A DNA stretch of 64,000 bases from Sphingobacterium wenxiniae (GTDB lineage Bacteria; Bacteroidota; Bacteroidia; Sphingobacteriales; Sphingobacteriaceae), in contig NZ_FOZZ01000002.1 in NCBI RefSeq assembly GCF_900116225.1, positions 434,001-498,000 on the forward strand, read 5' to 3'. Below, piece after piece: positions 53,794 to 62,658 of the stretch. Each line of letters opens with the position of its first letter. Position 1 is the first letter of the stretch. The notes beneath the pieces are model-generated. The model had not been told where the DNA came from. It saw nothing but the letters and a program-made list of their open reading frames with translations, and ran no database searches. The position numbers and the translations under genes were made by a program.

Positions 53794-55059
53794 ATGCAAG
53801 TATTCAAATTTGGCGGGGCATCGGTCAAGGATGCTGAAAGTATCAGAAACGTCGCCACTATTATTTCCAAATATAAAAAAGATGAGCTATTGGTCGTGGT
53901 TTCAGCCATTGGAAAAACAACCGATAAATTAGTCGAGATTACCAATTTATATACACAGCAAAGTGGAGACGCTTTTGCTGTCCTTGAAGGTGTCAAGCAA
54001 TCCCATTTAGGGCTGCTAAACGAGCTCTTTGACGATGAATCACATCCTATCTTCGATGAAATCGTCAACTGCTTTGTAGAGGTGGAGTGGACTCTGGAAG
54101 AAGAGCCACAAGATGCCTACGATTACCTCTTTGACCAAATTGTATCTCTGGGTGAACTCATCTCCTCCAAGATTTTGGCAGGCTATACTGCTCATATGGG
54201 CATTCCGACAAAATGGGTAGATGCTCGCGACTATATCTTCACGGACAACACCTACATGGAAGCCAAAGTGGATTGGGAAAAGACCGAAGACAAAATCCGT
54301 CGTGATCTTCCCTTTATCCTTGATGACAACGTCATCATCACACAAGGCTTTATCGGCTCCACTTCCGAAAATTTTACGACCACTTTGGGGCGTGAAGGTT
54401 CGGACTATTCGGCTGCTATATTTGCTTCTTGCCTCAATGCAGAGGACATTACCATCTGGAAAGATGTACCGGGTGTGCTCAATGCCGATCCGAAATGGTT
54501 CGACCGAACAGAACTGATTCCTGAACTTTCATATACCGATGCGATCGAGTTGACCTATTACGGTGCCACCGTTATCCATCCGAAAACAATCAAGCCCTTA
54601 CAAAACAAAAAAATCGTATTGAATGTACGCTCTTTTGTTGATCCGGAAAGCAGTGGAACGAAAATCAAGACGACCAATCAAGGTTTGCCAATCCCATCCT
54701 TTATCTTTAAAGTCAATCAGGTGGGTATTTATATACAACCACGCGATTTTTCTTTCATTGTCGAAGATAACTTAAGCCATATTTTTAATCTCTTCCACAC
54801 GCACCGCATCAAGGTGAACATGATGCACAACAGTGCAATCAGTTTTGCTGTGAGCATTGACAATACCGGCAAAAATGTGGACGCCTTATTGGAAGAGTTG
54901 GAGCAACGCTACAAAGTGCATGTAGAAAAGGATTTGGAGCTTATCACGATTCGCTATTTCAATCAGGAGACCATCGATAGAGTATTGATTAACAAACAGA
55001 TTATCCGCGAACTGAAAGACAGCTATACCTGCCAGCTTCTGGTCAAGAACTGTGAATAA
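53794..55059 (+). CDS. Aspartate kinase
   Basis: A 421-residue monofunctional aspartokinase: KFGGASVKD start, VSAIGKTTDKL, TTLGREGSDYSAAIFA and WKDVPGVLNADP active-site segments, then a C-terminal ACT region (FIFKVNQVGIYIQPRDFSF... onward) for allosteric control. It phosphorylates aspartate toward lysine, threonine and methionine. The stop and the next ATG overlap by one base. Confidence 0.94.
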   Translation: MQVFKFGGASVKDAESIRNVATIISKYKKDELLVVVSAIGKTTDKLVEITNLYTQQSGDAFAVLEGVKQSHLGLLNELFDDESHPIFDEIVNCFVEVEWTLEEEPQDAYDYLFDQIVSLGELISSKILAGYTAHMGIPTKWVDARDYIFTDNTYMEAKVDWEKTEDKIRRDLPFILDDNVIITQGFIGSTSENFTTTLGREGSDYSAAIFASCLNAEDITIWKDVPGVLNADPKWFDRTELIPELSYTDAIELTYYGATVIHPKTIKPLQNKKIVLNVRSFVDPESSGTKIKTTNQGLPIPSFIFKVNQVGIYIQPRDFSFIVEDNLSHIFNLFHTHRIKVNMMHNSAISFAVSIDNTGKNVDALLEELEQRYKVHVEKDLELITIRYFNQETIDRVLINKQIIRELKDSYTCQLLVKNCE

Positions 55060-56240
55060 TGAATGTAAATATCCTCAGTAAAGATGTACAGTCCTTTATA
55101 CAGGCAAACAGGCATGTGTCGCCCGCGAGCATGGCATTAAAAAAATCACCTTTTGCTGAGGTTACTTCATCTGAACTGGCCAATCAAATAGCTGGTTTTC
55201 AGAAGACTGAAAAGAAAATACCGGATTGGACTTCCTCAGAAATTGCTTTATACTATCCGGATAAGCTCAATTTAGAGCAATGTTCATCCAGTGAGACCGG
55301 TAAATTTAAAGCATCGCTTATCCTACCGCAGACTTCTTTGGCAGATTTAACTGGTGGATTTGGTGTAGATAGCTACTATTTTGCCCAAAAGGCAGCAAAC
55401 GTCACCCATTGTGAAATAAACCCGACATTGTCCGCTATAGTCGAACATAACTTTGAAGTCCTTCAAGCCGCTAACATCCAATGCCGTGCAACAGATGGCA
55501 TTGCTTTTTTAACAGATTGTGAGGAGACATTCGACTATATCTATATCGATCCGTCACGCCGTATTAAAGACCAGAAGGTTTTTCGGCTGGAGGACTGCGA
55601 GCCGAATATCTTGGCATATCAAGACCTCTTTTTCAAAAAAGCAAAAACCGTCATCACCAAGCTTGCTCCTCTTCTGGATATTAGTGCAGCACTCAATAGC
55701 ATGTCTGCTGTACGCGATGTCTATATTATCAGCGTGGACAACGATTGCAAGGAGCTCTTATTTATCCAGGAGCAAGGTTACATCGGAAAAACCAATATCC
55801 ATGCGGTCCGTCTTTATCAAGGTCATCAACAGGAATTTATCTTTGATTATACAAGTGAAGGCTTGGTTGAACCTTCATTTTCTAAGCCTCAACATTATTT
55901 ATATGAACCCGATGTGGCCATAACCAAAGCAGGTGCTTTTAAGTCTATTGCTACCGCATATAATCTTCATAAGCTACATCAAAACAGCCATCTATATACA
56001 TCAAACGAACTTGTGAAAGATTTTCCAGGTAAAATTATCCTTATAGAAGAGACCTTGCCTTTCTCTGTCTTCAAGAAGCAAAGCCAAGGTTCAAAAGCCA
56101 ATGTGATTGCTAAAAACTTTCCTTTAAAGGTAGACGATATTCGTAAAAAACTGAAAATCAAAGATGGCGGTGATCGTTATCTATATTTCACGACGGACAG
56201 TACGAATGAATTGATTGTTGTCAGCGGAAGACGCATTTAG
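55059..56240 (+). CDS. SAM-dependent methyltransferase with THUMP-like domain
   Basis: A 393-residue protein. The Rossmann methyltransferase has ADLTGGFGVDSYYFAQKA (motif I), CEINPTLSAIVEHN, and YIYIDPSRR (motif IV). The C-terminal part (DFPGKIILIEETLPF..., VIAKNFPLKVDDIRKKLKIKDGGDRYLYFT) fits the THUMP-like family, suggesting an RNA base substrate. Translationally coupled to aspartate kinase. Confidence 0.85.
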   Translation: MNVNILSKDVQSFIQANRHVSPASMALKKSPFAEVTSSELANQIAGFQKTEKKIPDWTSSEIALYYPDKLNLEQCSSSETGKFKASLILPQTSLADLTGGFGVDSYYFAQKAANVTHCEINPTLSAIVEHNFEVLQAANIQCRATDGIAFLTDCEETFDYIYIDPSRRIKDQKVFRLEDCEPNILAYQDLFFKKAKTVITKLAPLLDISAALNSMSAVRDVYIISVDNDCKELLFIQEQGYIGKTNIHAVRLYQGHQQEFIFDYTSEGLVEPSFSKPQHYLYEPDVAITKAGAFKSIATAYNLHKLHQNSHLYTSNELVKDFPGKIILIEETLPFSVFKKQSQGSKANVIAKNFPLKVDDIRKKLKIKDGGDRYLYFTTDSTNELIVVSGRRI

Positions 56241-56307
56241 CATCTTTATCTTCTCCTATTTACATAGGGATTACAGTATTTTGTATTGAAGAAGGTACTT
56301 TTGGGCT

Positions 56308-57300
56308 ATGGAAAATCTGAAATTATCTGCATTGGATTTAGCTACGGTATGCAAAGGTGACAGCCCTAAGCAAGCCATTGAAAGAACAGTAGAAGGTGCA
56401 CAATATATCGAGCAATTAGGATACGAACGTATATGGTTGGCGGAACACCATAACATGGAGCATATTGCCAGTTCGGCTACAGCTGTCCTTATAGGTCACG
56501 TTGCGGAAAAAACATCAAAAATCCGCGTGGGTTCTGGTGGTATCATGCTTCCCAACCATTCTCCTTTAGTTGTGGCCGAGCAATTCGGCACCTTAGAATC
56601 CCTTTACCCTAACCGTATTGATCTGGGACTTGGTCGTGCACCGGGAACAGACCAGGTTACAGCGTTGGCTTTACGCCGTAATAATCTCAATACACCCTTC
56701 TATTTTAAAGATGATGTAAAAGCTTTGCTGCATTATTTTGAGAACGACGATCCATCGGAAAAAGTCCGGGCATTTCCGGGCGAAGGCTTAGCTATTCCAC
56801 TCTATATATTGGGGTCAAGTACAGATTCAGCGCATTTGGCAGCGGAACTGGGCCTTCCCTATGCCTTTGCTGCTCACTTTGCCCCGGCCATGTTAGCCCA
56901 AGCCGCTGCTATCTATAAAGAAGAATTCAAACCTTCATCCTATTTGGCAAAACCTTATTTCATATCCTGTGTTAATATTGTAGCTGCCGAAACAACAGCA
57001 GAAGCTGATTATTTGGCGACCAGTCTGTTCAACATGTTTGCAGGCATTATCACGAACTTCAGAAAACCACTTTCTCCACCGACAGAAAAAGTGATTTATG
57101 ATGGTATCCCCGAAATCGAAAGAGCAGTACATAGCATGACATCTTGTACATTTACAGGCGATACTAACAAAATACGCGAAGAGGTGGAAATTTTCGTTAG
57201 AACTTACGAGGTGGATGAAATAATGACAACAAATTATATCTTTGACAGACAGACACGATTAGATTCATTTAGATATACGAAAGAAGCGTTAAGCTACTAA
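56308..57300 (+). CDS. LLM-class flavin-dependent oxidoreductase (MsnO8-like)
   Basis: A 330-residue luciferase-like monooxygenase: [66 protein letters not shown], all typical of the MsnO8 subgroup. It would use FMNH2 with O2 or as a reductase; the substrate is unknown. It is followed after 4 nt by a lipoprotein gene. Confidence 0.9.
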   Translation: MENLKLSALDLATVCKGDSPKQAIERTVEGAQYIEQLGYERIWLAEHHNMEHIASSATAVLIGHVAEKTSKIRVGSGGIMLPNHSPLVVAEQFGTLESLYPNRIDLGLGRAPGTDQVTALALRRNNLNTPFYFKDDVKALLHYFENDDPSEKVRAFPGEGLAIPLYILGSSTDSAHLAAELGLPYAFAAHFAPAMLAQAAAIYKEEFKPSSYLAKPYFISCVNIVAAETTAEADYLATSLFNMFAGIITNFRKPLSPPTEKVIYDGIPEIERAVHSMTSCTFTGDTNKIREEVEIFVRTYEVDEIMTTNYIFDRQTRLDSFRYTKEALSY

Positions 57301-57304
57301 ACCC

Positions 57305-58102
57305 ATGACACGTTACCTTATTCTGGCTATCTTGGCAGCCACATCATCCTGCCTAAGCTCAAACTCAAAAACGGCAACCGGTGCTTCAACAGATTTATCC
57401 TCCGTCATCCTGGAGGATAAATCCAGATCCTCAGCCTACACCGATAGCATAGAGTATATCTTGGCACAAACATCCCTCATTGGTTCTTTCCGTGTTTGGG
57501 AAGACAAGGATAGTACCATTTCTTTTAGTCAGGATTGGTTGGATTTATATAGGGAAGGTGAAGAGTTTCACCTCGATACTTTGCACTATACTTTGTCTAA
57601 AGATTACGATGAATGTGCCGGTGTAGACCTTGTTATCATAACTTCGCACCGCTCCAGTATGCTTTATCTTCAAGTTCCGCAGGTTAAGAAAGGTAAACCG
57701 GTACAAATTTCAGTGCCGAAACAAGTGTTATGGCCCGAAGAAAAGGCTGAATTCACATTCAATAAGCAACATTATATGCTGCAAGCCTTAGGTAAGATTC
57801 ATCGTACAGAAAAATATATAGACGATAACGACACGGAACAGGTCTTTCATGAGGTAAGTGACTATAGATTGCTGCTGACCACCCCCGATAAACATACGTA
57901 TACTATTCTTTCCGAACAGTCTTTTAACGATACATTTATCCGACTTCTTTTCGTAGGTGATTTAGACCAAGACGGCAAACCTGATTTTGTCGTGTCAGCC
58001 CCCAGAGATTATGAAGAAGAAAGAACCTTACTTATTCTGTCTTCTCAGATGTCCAAAGACAAGGTTGTCATTTATGAGGCCACACGACAGTTTGATTGTT
58101 AG
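57305..58102 (+). CDS. Lipoprotein with C-terminal FG-GAP-like Asp repeat
   Basis: A 265-residue lipoprotein (lipobox ATSSC, Cys16), a middle beta-rich domain, and GDLDQDGKPDFVVSAP near residue 219, the calcium-binding DxDxDG pattern of FG-GAP/VCBS repeats, present as one copy. Function unknown; cell-envelope location is expected. Confidence 0.7.
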   Translation: MTRYLILAILAATSSCLSSNSKTATGASTDLSSVILEDKSRSSAYTDSIEYILAQTSLIGSFRVWEDKDSTISFSQDWLDLYREGEEFHLDTLHYTLSKDYDECAGVDLVIITSHRSSMLYLQVPQVKKGKPVQISVPKQVLWPEEKAEFTFNKQHYMLQALGKIHRTEKYIDDNDTEQVFHEVSDYRLLLTTPDKHTYTILSEQSFNDTFIRLLFVGDLDQDGKPDFVVSAPRDYEEERTLLILSSQMSKDKVVIYEATRQFDC

Positions 58103-58133
58103 GTTCAAAAAACATTACGTACAGACATTTACC

Positions 58134-58152
58134 GTACAAAATATTTTTGTAC
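58134..58152. promoter_or_regulatory. Operator of the toxin-antitoxin pair
   Basis: GTACAAAA-TAT-TTTTGTAC is a perfect inverted repeat. Further CGTACA half-sites lie at about 58118, 58133 and 58163. They surround the likely promoter, fitting autorepression by the toxin-antitoxin complex. Confidence 0.6.
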
Positions 58153-58164
58153 AGTTTTTTTACG

Positions 58165-58172
58165 TACATTTG
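58165..58172 (+). promoter_or_regulatory. -7 box of the toxin-antitoxin operon
   Basis: TACATTTG matches TAnnTTTG and lies 20 nt before the antitoxin ATG. An upstream TTTG (58146-58149) inside the operator is 15 nt away. Confidence 0.5.
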
Positions 58173-58192
58173 TAAAAAAAAAACAGGTAATT

Positions 58193-58486
58193 ATGGGTAC
58201 GGCAATCAAAGAACATGCACGATTTGACGCAAGGCTTTCTAAAGAACAAAAACAATTTTTTGAAAAAGCTGCATATTTAGGCGGTTATAGAAGCTTAACC
58301 GATTTCGTTATTTTGACAGTACAAGAAAAAGCAAAAGAGATTGTGCAGGAAAAAGAACAGATAATTGCTTCCGAAAGAGACAGTCAGGTATTTTTTGATG
58401 CAATTACAAACCCTAAGAAACCCTCAAAAACATTAAAAAATGCTTTAGAAGACTATAATGTTTTTATCTCAAACCTCAAGAAATGA
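58193..58486 (+). CDS. DUF1778 antitoxin (TacA-like)
   Basis: A 97-residue protein. Residues 1-45 form a ribbon-helix-helix DNA-binding part (ARFDARLSKEQKQFFEKAA... SLTDFVILTVQEKA). The C-terminal 40 residues form the toxin-binding tail (DAITNPKKPSKTLKNALEDY). It neutralises the acetyltransferase toxin and represses the operon. It overlaps the toxin by 4 nt (ATGA). Confidence 0.88.
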   Translation: MGTAIKEHARFDARLSKEQKQFFEKAAYLGGYRSLTDFVILTVQEKAKEIVQEKEQIIASERDSQVFFDAITNPKKPSKTLKNALEDYNVFISNLKK

Positions 58487-58974
58487 TAGAACTCTTAGAC
58501 AAAAAGCATCATCGGGAAGATTTTGACTGTGGAAAAGAGCTTTTAAACAATTATCTAAAAACACAGGCAGGACAAGACATTAAACGAAAGTTATCTGCCT
58601 GTTTTGTACTATGTGAAAACGGAACAGACATTCAAGGATATTATACACTCTCAAATAATAGTATTCCTCTAAGTAGTTTTCCTAATCATATACAAAAGAA
58701 ACTTCCTAAATCCTATCTTTCTATCCCAACCACTCTACTCGGAAGATTAGCAATTTACAAAAATCATCAGGGCAAAGGAATAGGAAAAATATTATTGATT
58801 GATGCCTTGAAAAGAAGTTTCGAAATCTCACAGGAAATAGGTTCGTTCGCTGTGGTGGTTGACCCAATAGATGAAGAAGCTGGAAAGTTTTATAAAAAGT
58901 ATGACTTCATAAAACTTCCAGACAGCGAAAAAATGATTATTGCTACCAAAACATTACAAGAGCTATTTGGATAA
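58483..58974 (+). CDS. GNAT toxin (TacT-like)
   Basis: A 163-residue GNAT acetyltransferase opening with DKKHHREDFDCGKELLNNYL, the TacT/AtaT family hallmark, and QDIKRKLSACFVL. The acetyl-CoA loop is HQGKGIGKILL, and FYKKYDF carries the usual Tyr near the C-terminus. Such toxins acetylate the amino group of charged tRNAs and halt translation. The sequence is intact. The AT-rich pair lies between unrelated genes, suggesting acquisition as a unit. Confidence 0.9.
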   Translation: MIELLDKKHHREDFDCGKELLNNYLKTQAGQDIKRKLSACFVLCENGTDIQGYYTLSNNSIPLSSFPNHIQKKLPKSYLSIPTTLLGRLAIYKNHQGKGIGKILLIDALKRSFEISQEIGSFAVVVDPIDEEAGKFYKKYDFIKLPDSEKMIIATKTLQELFG

Positions 58975-59057
58975 AAGAAATACAACACCAACCGTCAATT
59001 CCAGACAAACGCAAAGAACCTCGCCTTCCAGGCCGAATCCTATTTTTATCTTTCTAT

Positions 59058-60134
59058 CTATTCTGCCAAATTCAATAAACCATGCTGCGAAGCCGTAAAT
59101 AAGTTACGAAATACAATATTCAGTTCATTATCACGCTGGGCACCGGATATACCGGTATAAGGAAATAACTCCACAGTCTTCGTGCGTATAAAAGCGACTA
59201 TAGCACGACTCAACACCGCAATCTCCTCCTGCAATGTCTCTCCTACTGCATCCATAACCCAGGTTCTATCCAAAAGATCATATAGATGATTGATCTGTTC
59301 AAGAAACGGCACCTCTATATTACCCAACATCTGTGATAAAGCCTTTCCGCATCTTGAGGCCCAAACCTCATCTTTTGAACGAAGTAACAGTTGCTTCTCA
59401 AAAAGATGTAAAAACCTTTTGAACATACCGATATAATTGACGGCTAAGGTGCATTCGGCAAAAGTCATAAATGGATAATGAAACAGGGTTCCGTTATGTT
59501 TTCTTCTATCCGGAAGCAAGTCAAACGATCGGTTTTCCTCAACCCTTAAATCAGAAATAGAAAAACTATGACTCGCTGTCGTTTCCAAACCAAAAGTATC
59601 CCAGTCATAATGGATAAGTACACTGTCCCTATCTACGAAAAAAGATTTATACACAGGCTCGCCCTCCGCATCTGTTACGAGCCTGTTATCTTCATAAATC
59701 CAGGCATTCAGCGTAAAGTGGCTAAGATGCGGAGCACCGGTTGCATACTTCCATTGTCCGCTGATGGTATAAGCTCCATCCGGGGTTTTCACCGCCTTTC
59801 CATTCACCTGCCCACTCCCTCCGAGGCATACTTTCCGTTCGTTGAACACCGATTTAGCTACATGGGGTTCAATAAATCCAGCAAACATATTTGCCCCGGA
59901 ACATAACGTTACCGTCCAGCCAAAACCACCATCTTCATACGCTAAGTTTTCCAATAATTCACAGCCTTGACGCAAAGGAAGTTCCAATCCACCATATTCC
60001 TTCGGTACCCATATATTGAACCATTTTCGGTCGTAAATCAGTTGTAATTGCTCCTCAGTTAAGGTTTTCAGCTGAATACCGCGCAATAAATTTTCTTTTA
60101 GTATCGATATATCCTGTTCGTTAAGCATGTGCAT
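59058..60134 (-). CDS. Acyl-CoA dehydrogenase-like flavoprotein
   Basis: A 358-residue protein of the acyl-CoA dehydrogenase / flavin monooxygenase fold: WVPKEYGGLELPLRQGCELLENLAYEDGGFGW, SGQWKYATGAPH, FDTFGLETTASH-like beta domain, then C-terminal helices. The last helix ends early compared with true ACADs (about 380 aa), and the catalytic Glu is not obvious, so a DszC/HpaB-like monooxygenase is possible. Candidate starts are ATG 60134 and ATG 60128. It overlaps pnuT and shares its TPP riboswitch, so a role linked to thiamine is inferred. Confidence 0.75.
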   Translation of the reverse strand: MHMLNEQDISILKENLLRGIQLKTLTEEQLQLIYDRKWFNIWVPKEYGGLELPLRQGCELLENLAYEDGGFGWTVTLCSGANMFAGFIEPHVAKSVFNERKVCLGGSGQVNGKAVKTPDGAYTISGQWKYATGAPHLSHFTLNAWIYEDNRLVTDAEGEPVYKSFFVDRDSVLIHYDWDTFGLETTASHSFSISDLRVEENRSFDLLPDRRKHNGTLFHYPFMTFAECTLAVNYIGMFKRFLHLFEKQLLLRSKDEVWASRCGKALSQMLGNIEVPFLEQINHLYDLLDRTWVMDAVGETLQEEIAVLSRAIVAFIRTKTVELFPYTGISGAQRDNELNIVFRNLFTASQHGLLNLAE

Positions 60135-60744
60135 GTCGGGTTGAGGTTTTCATTATTTTTTTCCATTCGAAATAGCCAAAGAAAGCGATAACGAACAGAA
60201 CGAAGGTGAGCAAAGAGAATAAATAAAGTTCTTTATAAAACAAAAGCGGCACGGCCACAAAGTTACTGATGTTCAGCAATATCCAGTTTTCTAATTTCCG
60301 TTTCGCCAAAAGCCACATTCCTGCCCAAGCAGTGCTGCTGACAAAAGCGTCAAGCATAGGGACATCCGAGTCCGTCACATAATGTAAGAACAGAAATAGC
60401 AGAACATATCCTCCGACTACGATGGATAATACGACCGTCCAATCCTTCTTACTGGCTCTTGTGATAGAAACAGGTTGTGCATTGGTTCTGTTTTTCCAGT
60501 ACCACCACCCGTAAACGCTCATGGTGAGGTAATAAAGGTTCAATAATATTTCAGCATACAATTTTGCAGAGTACAGAACGGATATCGTTAGCAAAATCGA
60601 GACTATACCGAAAAAATAATTGGAAATTTTGTTCTTTTTGGAAAGCAGCACCTGACAAATACCGCACACAACGGCTATCCGTTCCAACCAGCTGGTTTGC
60701 ACGAATGCCTCCTGCACTTTCTCTAAGATTTCAAATGTATTCAT
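60121..60744 (-). CDS. pnuT: PnuT-type thiamine transporter (PnuC family)
   Basis: A 207-residue, seven-span PnuC-family protein. ERIAVVCGICQVLL, VYGWWYWKN in the substrate region, and NISNFVAVPLLFYKELYLF match the family. PnuC itself carries nicotinamide riboside, but a TPP riboswitch immediately upstream indicates the thiamine branch (PnuT). The start codon at 60742-60744 lies inside a predicted hairpin (see riboswitch). It overlaps the acyl-CoA dehydrogenase-like gene. Confidence 0.9.
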   Translation of the reverse strand: MNTFEILEKVQEAFVQTSWLERIAVVCGICQVLLSKKNKISNYFFGIVSILLTISVLYSAKLYAEILLNLYYLTMSVYGWWYWKNRTNAQPVSITRASKKDWTVVLSIVVGGYVLLFLFLHYVTDSDVPMLDAFVSSTAWAGMWLLAKRKLENWILLNISNFVAVPLLFYKELYLFSLLTFVLFVIAFFGYFEWKKIMKTSTRHAHA

Positions 60745-60778
60745 AAGTGTGTAATTATAAGTAAATACCCACTTATGG
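60742..60778 (-). promoter_or_regulatory. Predicted start-codon-sequestering hairpin of pnuT
   Basis: On the minus strand CATAAGTG (60770-60777) is exactly complementary to CACTTATG (60742-60749), which contains the pnuT ATG. CCATAAGT (60771-60778) is also complementary to ACTTATGG (60921-60928), at the 5' edge of the TPP aptamer. The two pairings exclude each other. Pairing is read from sequence; the switching role is inferred. Confidence 0.55.
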
Positions 60779-60807
60779 AATATGCTATAGACAAGATAGA
60801 AAATGTA

Positions 60808-60926
60808 TCCCTACGCCAGCATTACCTGGATCAGGTTCCTCCCGAATGAAACCGGGATTGGGTATATTCTCAGCCTGTAGGAGTTGTTTAAACCTTTGTC
60901 ATTTAAACAACCTCAGCACCCCATAA
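60808..60926 (-). ncRNA. TPP riboswitch (THI element)
   Basis: The minus strand contains the conserved aptamer pieces in order: ATGGGGTGCT, GGCTGAGA with the U-turn, ATACCC, AACCTGATCCAGGTAATG, and CCAGCG-like GCTGGCGTAGGGA. A long P3-type hairpin (TTGTTTAAA pairing with TTTAAACAA, 9 bp) is inserted between the first two. It lies about 60 nt upstream of pnuT. P1 is weak (UAU with AUA), which fits the competing pairing noted at 60742-60778. Confidence 0.93.
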
Positions 60927-60936
60927 GTAATTTTTA

Positions 60937-62430
60937 TTATCCTAATTTTAATGCTTCACTTGAACGACGACGAACCTCTTCACATAAGGCCGGATCATCA
61001 TTCAGTTTTTTACTCCATGAAGGAATCATTTCACGCAGTTTACGGCGATATTCATCTGATTTCGCACGTTCTGGGAAACAACGTTTCAAAAGACTGATCA
61101 TAATAGCAACCGAAGTAGATGCTCCTGGTGAAGCCCCCAACAAAGCTGCAATAGATCCGTCCGCACTGGAAACTACCTCTGTACCGAATTCCAAGATACC
61201 ACCATGCTTAGGGTCTTTTTTAATGACCTGCACACGTTGTCCTGCAATTTCTATTCCCCAATCTTCCAGTTTCGCCGTAGGCATAAACTGCTTCAATGAA
61301 TCCAACTTGTCGGAAGGACTCTTCATCACCTCCGTAATCAAATATTTGGTCAAATCCAGATTACCCAACCCAGCAGACAGCATCGGACGGATATTCGACA
61401 ATTTAATGGACGAAGGTAAATCAAAGTAAGAACCGCGTTTTAGGAACTTGGTCGAAAAACCGGCATACGGCCCAAACAACAGCGCTTGCTTACCATCGAT
61501 ATAACGCGTATCCAAATGCGGAACCGACATCGGTGGCGCTCCAACAGAAGCTTTACCATATACTTTGGCATGATGCTGCTTGATGATTTCCTCATTTTTG
61601 CAACGCAACCACTGTCCACCTACCGGGAAGCCTCCGAAACCGCGAGCTTCTGGAATACCCGATTTTTCCAATAATAAGATAGAACCTCCACCAGCACCAA
61701 TAAAAACAAACTTGGCTTTGATTTCACGTTTTTCACCTGTTTTGAGGTCTTTAATCTCTACTTCCCATCTTCCATCATCCTCACGTTCGATATCGCGCAC
61801 CTCTTGATTCAAAGAAAGCTTGACGTTGTCTTTCGTTTGCAAATGTCTGATCAAATCACGGGTCAACGTACCGAAGTTCACATCTGTACCGATTTCCATA
61901 CGTGTGGCAGCCATAGCTTCTTCTTCAGGTCTACCATCCATCATTAATGGAATCCATTCTTTCATAATGGCTTTATCCTCTGTGTACACCATGCCTTTGA
62001 ATAAGGTTTCTTTTTCCATTGCTTCAAAGCGCTTACGCAGGAACTTTACGTCATTTTCACCGAACACGGCACTCATGTGTGGTACCTGACGGATGAATTC
62101 AGAAGGATTCTTTAAGATATCCTTTTCCACCAAGTATGTCCAAAACTGCTTGGAAATCTCAAATTGTTCGGCAATATTAATTGCTTTATCAATCTTCACA
62201 CTTCCATCCGGTTGTTCCGGTGTGTAGTTGAGCTCGCAAAGAGCGGAGTGACCTGTTCCGGCATTGTTCCATGCATCTGAACTTTCAGCAGCAACGACAT
62301 CCAACCTTTCAACGATTTCGATATCTATATCCGGGCTAAGCTCGTTAATCAGTGTACCCAATGTGGCACTCATGATTCCCGCCCCAATCAGAACAACATC
62401 AACTTCGGATTTTTTAGTTTTTTTACCCAT
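60937..62430 (-). CDS. mqo: Malate:quinone oxidoreductase
   Basis: A 497-residue FAD enzyme: VVLIGAGIMSATLGTLI (N-terminal FAD-binding loop), SDAWNNAGTGHSALCELNYTP, VFIGAGGGSILLLEKSGIPE and the C-terminal LGASPGASTSVAIMISLL. It oxidises malate to oxaloacetate and reduces membrane quinone. The C-terminus ends 10 bp before the riboswitch, leaving no separate terminator. Confidence 0.96.
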   Translation of the reverse strand: MGKKTKKSEVDVVLIGAGIMSATLGTLINELSPDIDIEIVERLDVVAAESSDAWNNAGTGHSALCELNYTPEQPDGSVKIDKAINIAEQFEISKQFWTYLVEKDILKNPSEFIRQVPHMSAVFGENDVKFLRKRFEAMEKETLFKGMVYTEDKAIMKEWIPLMMDGRPEEEAMAATRMEIGTDVNFGTLTRDLIRHLQTKDNVKLSLNQEVRDIEREDDGRWEVEIKDLKTGEKREIKAKFVFIGAGGGSILLLEKSGIPEARGFGGFPVGGQWLRCKNEEIIKQHHAKVYGKASVGAPPMSVPHLDTRYIDGKQALLFGPYAGFSTKFLKRGSYFDLPSSIKLSNIRPMLSAGLGNLDLTKYLITEVMKSPSDKLDSLKQFMPTAKLEDWGIEIAGQRVQVIKKDPKHGGILEFGTEVVSSADGSIAALLGASPGASTSVAIMISLLKRCFPERAKSDEYRRKLREMIPSWSKKLNDDPALCEEVRRRSSEALKLG

Positions 62431-62658
62431 GATTTTTGAATTCCGTACAAAATTAATAATCGAAACGGTTTTTGTCGAATGAAAATGTCAAAATTCTTTC
62501 ATTAAATATAGGAAAATAATAAGTGTCAAAAGATAATCGACTTTCTCTCTTTAAGGTATTTTATCCCCTTCTGATAAATCCGAAATTAAATTGTGATATA
62601 TGCCGAATATTTAACATTTTTGTTTGAATATAGAATTACAGTACTAATATTGCATAAC

